DNA of 64,000 bases from Chenopodium formosanum (GCA_024500155.1 CM044867.1:15783632-15847631); one strand, 5' to 3'. Shown: positions 46,360 to 58,507, numbered from the stretch's first letter. Notes: a model not told the origin generated them from the sequence alone. Translations and numbers: made by a program.

Positions 46360-47705
46360 TCATTTGCGTGTCTTCTTGACATGTTGGTTTGTTTTAGTTG
46401 CGTTTGTTTTGGTTGTTTCATCATTTCTCTAATATTCAAGGCCCTAAATCCAAATTTGCTTCCTTGAAATCCAAAATCTTATAATGTGAATATTAGTTTC
46501 CCTTTTCTAGTTAGTATTGTGAATTTTTCCCAAAAAAAATTATAATAATAATAAATAAAAAAAAATTGTGAAAAATGAAAAAAATGCCCAAGGATGAGAC
46601 TCAAATGACGATATTTATGTGTTTTGCTTGCTTGACTCTTGTGTGATGAGTAAAAGTTCTCTTAGAAGGGTGTATGCAAGAGTTGGGGTCATTTAGAGAA
46701 TTATTCACCTTGATTGCATTAGTATCTATGAAATGAAAACCGATGAATGCTCAATTGCACATCTAGCATAGGATATTGTCTAAATTTGCCCAAAGAAGGA
46801 TATGTTTGATTTGAATTGCGGTCCCTTGTGCCCTTGATGTGCATCCTCCTCATCCCCAAAATGAAATTCTATTAGGGAATTGGTTCTACTTGTATCATGT
46901 GTAATAAGTGGCATAATAAGCCACATGTTTTGAATAGAAAAAGAGCCGCTCACAGTTAAAAGAGGCGAGGGCAATGAAATTGAAAAAAAAAAAGAAAGAA
47001 AAGAAGAGCATAGGAAAAAAGGAGAACAAAAACTACCCCAAAAATTCTCAAAAAAAAAAATTAAATAAAATTATTTTCTCTTCTTTAGAGGTCAACTTGT
47101 GGATGCCTCCCACACCGTTTCTACATTGTTATATCTTGTGAAACTCCTGAGTTAGAGTGTAGTTAAAGGGCCTTGGGTGTGCATTTTGGGAGGTGGATTA
47201 GCATTTTGAGATTTTATAACTGAAATAGGGCTTGTTACAACTTTGGAATATCTAGATGTGCTCTAATGAACTAGTAAAAGGTCTAAGGAAGTAGCGTAGT
47301 GCAATCTTGCTTAGTTCTTCTCTTTACCCCCAACTCATGTGTACATTTGTATGATTGGTAAAACTCGAAAGTTGCTCACTTGTCTTGCTTGTGATTTTTA
47401 TCCAGATGAGTTGACTTGGGCGATAAAAACATTGGAATATTATGTAACCATTGATAATTTGTGTTTGGTTTTTCTGTGAGTTGTGGGTTAAGCTCAAGGG
47501 AAACCCTCACGAGATCAAAACTCGTCCCGTAAGGCGACTTGTGGGTTTAAATGGCTTCTTACTTGTGCTAAAAGTGATTCGTGTTTGCTTTAAGTTATTT
47601 TGCTTACCTTTCCTCCCTCTCTTGTTGTTTTCCCTTTGCTTGGCTTTAGTAAGTTCTTCCCTCACTATGGTGTGTTATGACTATTTTGCTCAGCACGAGC
47701 AAAAG
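46360..47705 (+). other. Element B 3' untranslated region
   Basis: About 1.35 kb without coding signal, with A-rich stretches near 46530-46580 and 46980-47070. In an autonomous relative pol would lie upstream of this part. Confidence 0.65.
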
Positions 47706-47722
47706 CTTAGCTTGGGGGGATT
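47706..47722 (+). promoter_or_regulatory. Polypurine tract of element B
   Basis: CTTAGCTTGGGGGGATT directly before the 3' LTR. Confidence 0.8.
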
Positions 47723-49584
47723 TGATAGCATGCTATTTTGTATGATTATAGAGTGGTTTTCAACGTTGAATATGTGAGGTATTGATGCCTTAGTTCATTA
47801 TTCACTCTATTTTTATGCAATTTTTGTGTATCCTATGCTTCACGGGTTGTTAGAGTTTTTGTTGAGATTTTAGGTCCAAAGACGACCAATTGAAGCCTAT
47901 GGATGATGAACCAAGGTTAGAAGCAAGAAGATGATGGAAAGAAGCCAAGGAAAAGGAGTCAAGTCAAGAATAAAGAGAGATGTGCAGTGGAGAGGCCTCT
48001 CCATAGAGTGGCGCGGCCTCTCCCTAGGAGCGGCCTCTCCAAGTCAGTGGAGAGGCCTTTCCACCTCGCTGCTGTAGCTACTGCCAAACTTGGCACTTTC
48101 AAGGATTTTGTGAGGAGAGGCCTCTCCAACTTTATGCTGCGGCCTCTCCACCTGGAGCGGCCTCTCCACCTATTTGGAGAGGCCTCTCCACCTCGTTGCT
48201 GAACTTCCTGCCTCACTTGGCAGTTTTGAAAGAAAAAGTGAGGAGAGGCCTCTCCAACATTATGCCGCGGCCTCTCCACCTGGAGCAGCCTCTCCACATT
48301 TTTGGAGAGGCCTCTCCACCCTGCTACGGAGCATTTTGCCCCAATTTTCCCCAGTTTGGAGCGGCCTCTCCAAGACATGGAGCGGCCTCTCCAGACCTTG
48401 GAGAGGCCTCTCCGGACAGGTTCCGCGAACTTTCTATTGCGGAGTTTACTATGAAATTGGGGATTATAAATAGCTTTAAGGGGCTCATTTGTAGGATCTT
48501 CTTCTCTCTTAACTCCCTTTAGACTTCTTAGGCCCTTAGTTTCTCTAAACCCTCTTTAATTAGATTAGTTTTCCTCAAAACTCAATCTTTGTAAGAATTA
48601 TTTGAAGTTTGTTCTATCAATTTCAACAACAATTATTCTCAATCTTGAAGCATCAATTAGTAATCTCTTTCTCTCTCCTTTGCTATTTAATTTTCTGATT
48701 TTATCTTTTATTAATCTTAGTTCTTGCTTAATCTTTGTTAATTGTTCTTGCATGTCCAACCATCCTTGTTTAATCTCTCTCCTAGTTTAATTGAATTCAT
48801 GTTAACCCTAGATTTAATTGTTAGATTGTTTTTCACCATGAGTAGTGAGTAGTTAATTAGCTAGGGGTTGGGTGAAGACCCAACCAAGCCATGGGTTGAT
48901 TGTTAATTGTGCTTGCATGTTCATTTTGGGTTGATGATTGATTGTTAAAGAATTGGTTAATTGCATGTGTAATTGGATGGCCACTTATTGCTCATGTATT
49001 CACTTCTATGCTTGCATTGAGAGATGGAGTCTAGTTGTGAGCCTATTCTTATATGATTATGCTAAATTCCTCTTGATTATGGTTCCTTGTTTGAATGATG
49101 TAGTAGTCTTAGTTGCAACAATTAGGTGAGAAATCCCAATTGTTTGTGCCTTAATGCTTTCTTGGACCGATTGAAAAACAAACCCGAGTTAGTAGTCTAC
49201 TTTCCATTGTTAAGACTTGGTTGGCCTATCTTGTTAGTTGAGTTTGGTTTAGGATTGCTTAGTGTTATGGCTTCGAAAGAAGGCAATGTTGAGTGCCCTC
49301 TCTATCACCCAATTTGTGTTCATGCTTGCCTATTGATTTGATCCGTTGGTTTGGTTGGAGTCGATCCCTATTTCCCCCTAGTGTTTGTCTCCATAGTAGT
49401 TATCTAATCAAAACCCCCAATTTGTGACCGAACTAGATTGCAACCGTTTCATACTCTCGGTGTACTTACCCATTCCTTGTGGATACGATCCTCTACTTAC
49501 CCTAGACTTGTCTTAGGTTGGTTTTGGTAGAAATATTGTTTGGTTTTAGGGTGATTGTCCAACGACCGATTATTCCCTCCACCA
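47723..49584 (+). repeat. Element B 3' LTR
   Basis: 1,862 bp, preceded by the polypurine tract. It contains the same array at 47987-48415 with one more unit (CATTTTTGGAGAGGCCTCTC, near 48296-48317), which accounts for the whole length difference. Confidence 0.95.
47987..48415. repeat. GGAGAGGCCTCTCC palindrome array, 3' LTR of B
   Basis: Same layout as the 5' LTR copy with one extra 22-bp unit and a few substitutions. Its TATAAATA is at 48465-48472. Confidence 0.9.
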
Positions 49585-49739
49585 GGGTTATATTTGGATT
49601 AAATACTTGTTGACCCAAAATATAAACACTTGCTTTATTAGTAATTAAATAATTAAAATGGTTTGACCCAAAATATATTTTATAACTAAATAAATAAATA
49701 AGTAATTTATAAAATACATTAAAAATACGGGGTATTACA

Positions 49740-51102
49740 CCGGCGGAGGAGTCGGCTTCGTACCCGGAATCTTCCTGCTGGTCTGTCAGGAACGAAGACG
49801 AGAGCGACGGTGCCGGAGACGGGAACCCTGGCGGAATCCACCCAAGCGAGAGGATGTATTGAGTACCCTCAAACCAGTCACTTGAACCCGCCCCAAATGG
49901 ATCTGGGTAATTCGGTCCATTAGGACCCATAAATGGTGGCCTGAAATTAAGAACATGGGCTGAAGCATGTGAGGTGGATTGGGCTGGCCCAGACTGAACA
50001 TGGTTGGGCCCATTCAAATTAAGAGAACTGATGGGGCTTATATCAATTGTAAGGACAATTTGGGCCGTGTTATTGACCCGTTCAGCAGATGGCACTTGAA
50101 GGCCAACACCACAGGAGGCCCAACTCCAAGTTGATTAGACCCATTTGGTTGAGTAGATAAGGAGGACGACACATGTAAGGAACCAGAGTTATCTATTCCA
50201 TCTTGATCAGGATGAGGGTGGAAAACTTCATGTGACATCCTAATCCTGTGTGAAGCAGAGGATTGGACACGTGACAAGCCTGTTGCCACGCGTCGAGCAT
50301 GTTGGGCGTCGTCCCATGTGCCTCTGTAATCGGCAGCAGATCAGAACGAGAAACGAGGTGGAGGCTGCGCCAATTGAGCTTCGTGGTTGTGGCCTGTCGG
50401 TTACACTAGTTCCTCCCGTACCACCCGGTTAACACCTAAATTGCTTCTTCCTACCTGATCAAAATCACTTTGAAAGACCCCCGGTATTGGAGACGGGAAG
50501 AGTCCCGGCACTGACAACGGACCTTGACGGGTTGAACGGAGCAAATCTTTCAAAGTATTTTCTCCAACAAAGCCATCAGACGGGTGGGAATCACCAGAAA
50601 ATTCAGATGGGTCATTGTCATCGTGAAACCCGAACCATAACTCTGTAGTCCAAATTGTTGGATGAGGAATGATGCCTCGAATGGCATTCGAATATAACGA
50701 AGCATCTGTCGGGCCATACAAAACACGTGTGCTGCCTTCATGGATCCTTCAAAAACGACGTTCTAGATGAAAATTAATCGACGTAGAAGATTTAAAACAC
50801 GTATCACGACCGTGTCCAACAAAACCACAGTTTTTACAGAATATGAGGATACCATCATATTTAAATCGAACCCAAGTAGCTCGATTATTATAGGTGGGGA
50901 AATAACAACCCGCAATTAAAGGCACGGAAAGATCAACTAACAACTTAACTCTAGGTAAAGGGATGGGAAACTGACCAGGAAGATCCTCTTGCATGACAAT
51001 GTCCCCAACGTGACCCAAAACTGAAGCAGCCACTGAGGGGGTTGAGTACCTGATTAGAAGGCCTTCGACTGCTACCCACATTTCCACAAGGTGGAGATTC
51101 AT
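49740..51102 (-). pseudogene. LINE ORF1, 5' part with CCHC zinc knuckle
   Basis: Encodes the plant LINE ORF1 RNA-binding region: WVAVEGLLIRYSTPSVAA, VKLLVDLS and WVRFKYDGILIFCKNCGFVGHGRDTC, a zinc knuckle of the zf-CCHC_4 kind. It continues as a Pro/Ser-rich tail to the CCGGC junction. There is an in-frame TGA after HLERRF (50749) and a frameshift near 50400. Upstream of 51102 the frame is closed by a stop, so the DUF4283-like N-terminus is decayed or missing. ORF1 proteins coat LINE RNA. Confidence 0.8.
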
Positions 51103-51150
51103 GTTACGAGGAACCGAGTATTACCTCAACCGTTGTAACACCATCAGGCC

Positions 51151-52051
51151 TCCTTTGAAGTGAATGAATCCTTGTAAATCTAGATCTTCCGAATCCTTTA
51201 AATGTTTAATTCCAAATATATTGAAGGTGGAATCTTAATACCCAATATAGTGCAATTTGACCACTAAAATTAAAAATTAACCTTTAAATAAACACACAAC
51301 GATATTAATTGTGATAAACAAAATTCCACTAATCTAGTGCAATTTGACCACTTAAATTAAAAATTAAAACCTCTTATTCAACACACAACAATTTTAATTA
51401 TGATAGATAAATATAAATTCACTCAATTACACAATTACTGAAATAATTCAAAGTAAAGGCAAAAAAAATTTAAATTTATTTTGCAAGATTAGTGAAGTGT
51501 CTTATATACCTAGTATAATAATTAGATTGTTTAATGAGGAGTTTCGATACTTAGGCGGGCAGTCGGCAGTGACGGTCTGGAACTCCGGCAGCCGGTAGGG
51601 CGTCAAGCTGGCAAGCAGTCCAGTACAGGAATAGTTGAGTAGAGGGTTTCGGGTTTCCTTGAATTTGAGGTCTTAAGTTAGAGAGAGTATTATATTTGGG
51701 GTTTTGACTTTGAAAAGAAGAAAAATTTTGATTTGTTCTCACTTCCCACCTTTATACTTCGTAAGTATATCACGTGTATACTCTAATAAAAGCTAATCCA
51801 TTATACGAAGAGCATATAGAAATCTAACAGTTAAAACTTATGCCATTACATATTTTGTTCCTTTTGTCATTAGTTTCAGTGATGTGAAAAAGACTCTGGA
51901 TTCGACAAATTATCCAGCAGCCCCTTTCCATTGAAAAGCTTCTTTTCCTGGCAAAGTTAGTGATTCGATATTGGTATATAACCTTGATACAAAAACATAA
52001 CTGTACAAGTTTCTCATCCATAATAGCTACCAAAAGGAGATTTCCATTATA
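51151..52051. other. AT-rich flank between LINE and SSRP1 relic
   Basis: No gene seen. The phrase AGTGCAATTTGACCACT(A/T)AAATT occurs twice (about 51248 and 51338), so this is a diverged local tandem duplication of about 90 bp. Confidence 0.45.
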
Positions 52052-54538
52052 CTACTCACTGTCAGAATCATTCCCTATGTCTGCATTATTCTTATAGTCG
52101 CCGATTTCATCATGCTATCATTTCTTGTCAACACGAGCTTAACAAGGTTCTTTCTCCTCAGCTGCATCATATAACAAATCAATTTAGGGTTGTTTTAGAT
52201 ACTTCACATAACAGATTTATAATAGTGTTTCTGTCTACGTATATTATTATACCTGACATCTTTCTCCATTCTTCCCAAAAGAACCTTCCCAATGTCTAAG
52301 AAAGCAATCCCTGGGTTTTCTTTCTCCATGTACAGCATAAAACATACCCCGAATTATTATTATTTCTTCAGGTGCTGCAATGGATATTATAAATATAAAA
52401 TGATTGTACTTGCAGCCATCTTTACCTCCCGCTCAACTTGAGCACCAGTTCCCAGTAAATATAGGTACAAGTTCGTTCTGCATAAAACTACAACCCATTA
52501 CCCATAGCCTTCTCCTCACAGAAAGAAAGTAAACAAGAAAGGAAGATAGTGGAGCGAGATATATAGATAATTGATTTGGACATCAACTGCTCCAATCCAT
52601 AACACTTAAATAAATAAGAAACAGTCTAATACCTCTTCATTACTCTCATCTTGAGCATCGCTAATACTCTTCATATGAGAATCTTCACCATCGCTGCTAA
52701 GAGGTCCAATGGAGAGTGTTGGTTGATTAGCAGCATCTCCCACGCTCATGATTTCCAAGCCCTTGTTGCTGCAAGTAACCATAGTGTCAGATTAAATTTA
52801 GGTGTTACTATAAGTTCTAAATCAAATGTTGGAACCTGGAAGTTTGTTTAGACCTGATGAAATCAAACAAGTTTTGGTATTCACTCCTCTTGATATTCCC
52901 AAAGAGATATTCCTGATCTGTCTTCAGTTTTACAAGGAGATCAAAATAATGCATGTTGGATGCTGCAACACCGTGCCTTTGAAACTCCATATAATCATTC
53001 TGGATATGGAAGGAAATCAAGCTTTGTTAAAGGACAGGTAGCCAGTAAATTAAACACACATGATGCTAAATACAATGTATACAGAAATCACCTCCTCGTG
53101 AAGAATAAGGGCTGGAGGCTTGGGTAAGAAGATAAAGCTCTCTTCAAGCTGGTTAAGAATTCCGTCCTCAGCTTTTCAGAGATGACTTGACCGCATAGCC
53201 ATCTTGGCAGCTACGGGATTTTCCTAGCCTAGTGACTTTGGCGCTAGATAGGGCACACAATATGTTTGTAAATACATCATGAATTAGTCCCTGAGTTATG
53301 GGAAACCAACAACAAATTCCATATCACTCATTACGAAAAAAGGATTCCAAATGAAGGTTCATTATGTAAAATCTCTAAGCATTATCTCGTATGAAGATTC
53401 CAACTTGGTATTCAAGAGATCTTCATTTATGGAAAAAGTACTTTCAACAACACAATCGGTCTCAAACTGAAAAAAAGGTAGAAGCAAATAGATCATACAT
53501 CGAATAAAAAAAGACCTAACGTTGTCCAGAGAATGGAACCACAAATACCTGCATCACAATATGCAGTTCAACCCTATACGGACCTTTGGATTAATAGAGT
53601 CAAACAGACAGAAGCAATTAAAGTTCATCTTAAAGGATAGTAAAAATGACCAACAAACCAACACTCGGCCTTTCCTCTAGTAAGAAAAGGTAGACAGGGT
53701 TGCATAGACCTTGGAGTACGAATAGAAATACCATCGAATGTGACAACAGCCTCTTCTGCATCAACATCATCCATAGACATGATCTTATCATGGAACACCT
53801 AAGGAAATAACCAACCAACCAATAAGATACAAATTTTCAGAAACACATTGTTGGTCAGCAAGATTCCCAGAGTCAGAAAGAAGCTCACTTGGGGTGAAGG
53901 ATGATGACTTTCATCACCAACAAACTGGGTGTTTGAATTTGGTATGTGGAAAATCATCTCCATCAGAAAATCTTTCTGCACGATACAGAAAAGGGAAACT
54001 AAATATGTTGCCTCAACCAGGCCACCAACATTACCAAATGCACAAATCAAGAGATTAATATACTGAGAAATTTCTAAACCATGGTGAAAGAACAACCTCA
54101 TTGGCACCACTTGTATCATCAAGATGGAGCTCCAATAGAACATCAGTTTTTCCTTGCATCTGAGTTTGAGATATATCAGCCAAAGATAGTTCAAAGGATT
54201 GTTTTAAGCCATCGAGAAAAGTCGGCATATTCCCTAAGAGGAGCATATGAAATTAACAAGTTTTCCATCAGATACATTTCAGTTCAGGCAGATCAAGGAG
54301 TACAAAGGGGGCAAGAAATATATGATATGTAAAAAGCATCATTAATAGCACTGCTAAGTTCTGATTAGAATCAAGTAATCAACGCCAACTACCTATAGGC
54401 TAGAACCTATTACCTAAAACCACAAATGAGCTTAGCTAATAAAAAAGACGGGCGAATTTCATCCAAAAAATTCCAATCTTTTAACTTGGAAATATGTTGC
54501 TTTTTAAATTTATAACAAAGAAGCAAATGGCTGCAACG

Positions 54539-54750
54539 AATGCTATTCGACGATTAAGCTACCTGGAAATGGCTACTTTCCTTCGTCCCATATTAGTGAT
54601 CCTATTTCCTTATATGGTGACCTTAGATATTACTCTGCTTCCAGAATGCTATTTGACGATTAAGCTACCCGGAAATGGCTACTTTCCTTCGTCCCATATT
54701 AATGATCCTATTTCCTTATATGGTGACCTTAGATATTACTCTGCTTCCAA
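54539..54750. repeat. 106-bp tandem duplication in an intron of the SSRP1 relic
   Basis: 54539-54644 and 54645-54750 are nearly identical (AATGCTATT(C/T)GACGATTAA start). The phrase CTTCGTCCCATATTA resembles MITE ends, so a MITE fragment may be the source. Confidence 0.85.
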
Positions 54751-55568
54751 AATTATCCTTATTAAACTCATCATTTCTGTCTAAAATACCCTCATATTTA
54801 TTAGATGAGACATTTGTCCGCATTTTTGCTAACATCCTGTGCCCGCATTGAATAAAATGTGCATGTGGAAGTGCTTTTTAATTTGTTAAAAAATTAAAAA
54901 TGAGGTGAATGCAACAAAATCAATAATAGTTTCATCTCGCCTCAACGGCATTTATTTGTGCTTGGAGCTCTCGTTTGTCACTGGATAAAGCAAACCTTGT
55001 TTCAAATAAAAGCATGATCACAGATGTATAAGTGATCTTTATATTGCAAATTAAATGTTCCAAATTTCCCATATCTCGTGAATAATAACAAAACAATCTA
55101 GGATAAGTGATTTTATCGAGAACTTGTAGTTTTCACGAAGAGATGTCTGTGGAAACCCATACTAGTGGCTGGTTCAAAGGGAAGATCAAGTAAGCAACTT
55201 TCCCTGTCAATTATTTAACCACTTAATATTAAAAAAATGTTAATAGTCCAACCCTTTAATAACCATCCGTTAGTCATGAACCTAAAAATATTTAAATTTC
55301 ACCAATATATACATTCTCCCCAATTTGTAGCCAAAATTTCAAAACCATAAGTTCCTAGACTTCCTACGTAAGAAACAATTGTGACTCAGAGTTTTAGTAA
55401 CTACAGTTTAACTGTATATCTGGATCTACTCATAATTAGAACCTCTCGATGGCATTTCATCCAATTTGAAGGACATCTGAAAGGCTGAAATAGCTAAAGA
55501 TAATAAATACAAAATGCAGGGTCAGGAAGGGGATGGTTAACAAAAGGATAGAGAAGAAATCACATTAC
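54751..55568. other. Intron sequence of the SSRP1 relic
   Basis: AT-rich, no exon or mobile element recognised. Confidence 0.45.
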
Positions 55569-55674
55569 CAGAAAAGTCAACTTCTCCCCAGCTATGCCCA
55601 CTGACAGATACTTGTTTTTCTTCTGGGGTAATTCCACACCTGCTTCGGAAGAAAGTAGTCAAAGTGGCAACAGC

Positions 55675-57419
55675 CTGTAAAAGAAAAAGAATTTTTCATC
55701 AGATGTCATGAAGTGTTCTCTTTAGCAATCTTAAACATTGCTATAATTTGAGGGCAATGAAACCATTAGAGAGCAATAAGAACTGATTAAACATGCATCA
55801 GGTTAAGAACCCCCCAGAAATGGTGCCAGTATTACAGAACTAACGAGCCACAACAAAGGAATTAAACTCAAAGCAAAATATTGATTCAAACAATGGCATA
55901 AACAATTAACAGCCAGGACCCAGGAGATGTGGATGCACTAGAAACACATCTTAAAATTATATCCACAAGATCACACGAAAAGGAATGAGGGTTTATCAAT
56001 CTCTGCATTGAATTAATACTAGGATTCCTAGGAATTAGAAGAGTGATGACAGGTCTAATTTTAGATAAACCCATAACATTTTCCAAGTAGATGGATTAAA
56101 ATATCAGTGACAGATTAACCATTTTTAGGATCGCACGCTCAACGGGTCCAACCAACATAGTAATTGGGCCACAATAGAAGGCTTTTATGTGCGGGCTAAA
56201 GTTATGTAGAATTAGTTTTAGCAGAGCAACATATTATAAACCTTGTTAAATGTGTTTCTAGTTTTCTACCTTGATGCATTGGGTTAGCATGTACTTCAAA
56301 AGTAATTGTACCCTTTGACAGGATTTTTAGATCTTGTTAAGTTTGCTATGACTCCATATTATTGGGGATAATAAATAGGAATGTGATCATTGTTCTAAGA
56401 TATTACTAAGAGTTTGGTAGTATTCAATTGAATATGATCAGGAAAAGACAATTTTCTTAATTTAGTTGGATATCCTAGTTCAAGACTTCATTAGGTAATT
56501 GCTAACACTATATAGACGGGTTAGGTTATCTGGAGATTCAGAATGAGATCTAAAGATGCAGCACAGGTATGCACATTATCGAGTCACCCTTGTAGAATTA
56601 GTTTATCTAGTATTTATTTTGGTAATGTTTGTGGTTTGATGGGGATCTACATAAGGCCGGTAACCTAACAACCATAAGCAACATTATCAGGCTCATTAGA
56701 CCATGAATCAAATATGATCAGCTGACATTTCTATGTGAAGTGATGACAAATAGCAATATTGCCAACAAAATCTTCACCTACAAATGAATCAAAATTCTAA
56801 ACTCCGGATACTAATTTGACATAAATTGGCAAGCGGTTGTCCTAAAAAGCTTCTCACTTAAGAGTAGGCAATAAACTACTAACCCTATGTTGTCCATGGC
56901 AAAAACTTCCACAGAAGCACCAGATGTTGGTGCCAAGATTGTCATTGTATATCACATATAAATACCCAAACCACATCCAAAACAGATATTATCTAATATA
57001 CTATCCTTGTTTCTCAAATTTTTGAACACACTCTCCTTAAAAAATCACATAGACAATATCATCAAATTTCACCTCTTTCCACACTTATCCAATTTTGAGT
57101 GCAGAGAAATGATGCATGTACTCAAGCAAAGTAGGTAGTACAAATTACATAGCACATCACTTATCCAAAATCATAGTGGTAAATGATTGTATATGGATGA
57201 AAATTCATGGGGGGGGAGGGGAATCTTTGAATCCGGTTCAATCTATCCACGATTTCTTATAGATTAAATCCATATTCTCCTTTTAAGTAATTTCATATTA
57301 ATAACTGGTAGAACTTACAACAGAAGTAAAGGAACAAATTTATACCAAAAGAATTGTTCAAAATGACTTTATCAAGAGTATACAAAATAAATTAAAAATA
57401 TATTAGGAAATATAACACA
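55675..57419. other. Long intron of the SSRP1 relic
   Basis: About 1.75 kb without recognised exons. A G-run lies at 57210-57221. Confidence 0.5.
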
Positions 57420-57773
57420 CTGGAAACCTATACACTTGTAGTATAACCCATCTTTGCTTCGGACTTCAAGTTGATTTGACCTTGGCACCTTCGTCCAGAA
57501 TAACCCAGAGATATTATTCTCATCAACTTCAACAGCTTCTCCACTTTCCTGCAGGTTCCCACCTGGATGAGCTCTAATCTGCCCTGGCTTCTGCAAACCC
57601 ACACAGAAAACAGAAAACAGAAAGAGATAAACATAACATATTAAGATAGAAAAATGAAAAACAGTCATTACAGTCATACCAGTCAATGATTACAGAGTAT
57701 CTAGATACATCCTACTTGCTGTGAGCACAAACAAACCGATAGGAGAGAAAGATTAGATGGGGTAGTGAAAAAC

Positions 57774-57804
57774 ACACTCTCCACACACACACCACACACA
57801 CACA
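57774..57804. repeat. (CA)n microsatellite
   Basis: Interrupted CA/AC repeat between the third B3-like exon and the first SSRP1 exon. Confidence 0.8.
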
Positions 57805-58503
57805 TTCCACGGCATTTATATACTCAAGTAAATTCATTGTGTGATTATTATCATAATAGTAATACAAAGTTACTTGCTCATCCTGGAAATCCGATATGAC
57901 AACTAGTGCCTTCTTAATCTAAGTGATATAACACAAAACATTGAGCAATAAATGCTAGACCTGACTTGGTTTGAAATGGACAGATTTTTATTCGTATGCC
58001 CCCCTTGTCTTCTCTATAAAACAAGCCCTCGACTATTCAATTGCATTAAGTCACAGCAACAACGCATTCCATTCTTAATTCTCCATACCATAGATAAGCT
58101 CTACTTAAGGAGATTATCCGCACAAAAGCAGATCAAATTATCAACAGAATAAACCAAAAGATGACACAATAAAAAATGATGTTGGTAGATGGTTTAGTAA
58201 TTATTTGACTTCTTGCCTAATTCAGTTAAATGGATATTTGGCAGACATATAAACAAAACAGAACACTATAGACATAAAAACAGTTACATAATTTAATGTT
58301 ATCCGAGCAAACCTTTACCGTCTTAAATGAAAAATCAAACCCTTTATTATAATTTGGCACAAACCCTTTTAAAAGGTACGGAGTATGATAAAACTTATAA
58401 TATTCACTTAAATTTTTTTCAAATATATATAAAAATGAACCCAAATCAATTATCCTTGTACATTTATATTTAGATTTTTGCACAATTCTCACAATATTGC
58501 TTC

Positions 58504-58507
<4 letters not shown>

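Larger units (their letters stand above)
33878..49584 (+). mobile_element. Element B: non-autonomous TR-GAG-type Athila-like element
   Basis: LTRs TGATAGC...CCACCA of 1,840 and 1,862 bp, flanked by GGGTT (33873-33877 and 49585-49589). Without the nested element C it is about 8,206 bp. It has a tRNA-Asp-type PBS, a gag-protease ORF and a polypurine tract, and no reverse transcriptase or integrase. This matches the description of TR-GAG elements that supply gag and borrow pol. LTR divergence is about 0.9% by my count of roughly 16 substitutions. Confidence 0.93.
18662..49739 (-). mobile_element. TG...CA element, probable solo LTR, carrying nested insertions
   Basis: Starts TGTAACACCC at 18662 and ends GGGTATTACA at 49739, flanked by CCGGC on both sides (18657-18661 and 49740-49744). 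With the nested elements removed it is about 2,950 bp (18662-18783, 31199-33877, 49590-49739). It has no ORF with a known domain, no primer-binding site and no polypurine tract. A TATAAATA on the minus strand (33766-33773) gives its direction. TGTAACACCC termini and a 5-bp duplication fit Ty3/gypsy LTRs, so a solo LTR is most likely; a non-autonomous large-derivative element cannot be excluded. Confidence 0.75.
14053..51150 (-). mobile_element. L1-type LINE split by a 31-kb nested insertion
   Basis: The 3' end is a 16-base poly(A) (T-run 14053-14068). Reading leftward on the minus strand there are ORF1 (zinc knuckle and Pro/Ser-rich part), endonuclease, reverse transcriptase, a Zn-binding region and RNase H, the usual plant L1 order. 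The LINE is cut at 18661/49740 by the LTR element flanked by CCGGC. Joining the two sides with one CCGGC restores the ORF1 frame, so both pieces belong to one LINE of about 6 kb. Several frameshifts and stops show it was dead or dying. The 5' end near 51150 is approximate and no LINE target duplication was identified with confidence. Confidence 0.9.
52052..57590 (-). pseudogene. SSRP1: SSRP1 (FACT complex subunit) copy, intron-containing and decayed
   Basis: Exon-like blocks in SSRP1 order: 57590-57420 (EVDENNISGLFWTKVPRSNQ, KDGLYYK), 55674-55569 (GITPEEKQVSVSGHSWGEVDF), 54233-54097 (FELSLADISQTQMQGK), 53975-53889 (FHIPNSNTQFVGDE), 53798-53710 (VFHDKIMSMDDVDAEEAVVTF), 53583-53549, 53466-53386 (QFETDCVVESTFSI), 53223-53092, 52999-52854 (NMHYFDLLVKLKT), 52768-52633, an HMG-box piece about 52345-52253 (MEKENPGIAFLDIGKVLLG), and 52161-52052 (C-terminal tail). 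Real SSRP1 is a histone chaperone subunit with SPT16. Damage: about 58 codons missing inside the 53583-53549 block, a one-base insertion in the 53223-53092 block, a shift in the HMG box, stops in the last block, and no clear donor after 57420. The acidic and basic regions between are absent. Confidence 0.9.

Noticed and set aside
51136..51142. A second TGTAACACC LTR end near 51137
   Set aside because: The word matches the solo LTR start, but no partner end or target duplication is present nearby.
14053..51210. LINE target duplication TAAATG at 14047-14052 and about 51197
   Set aside because: Only six AT-rich bases; too short to claim.
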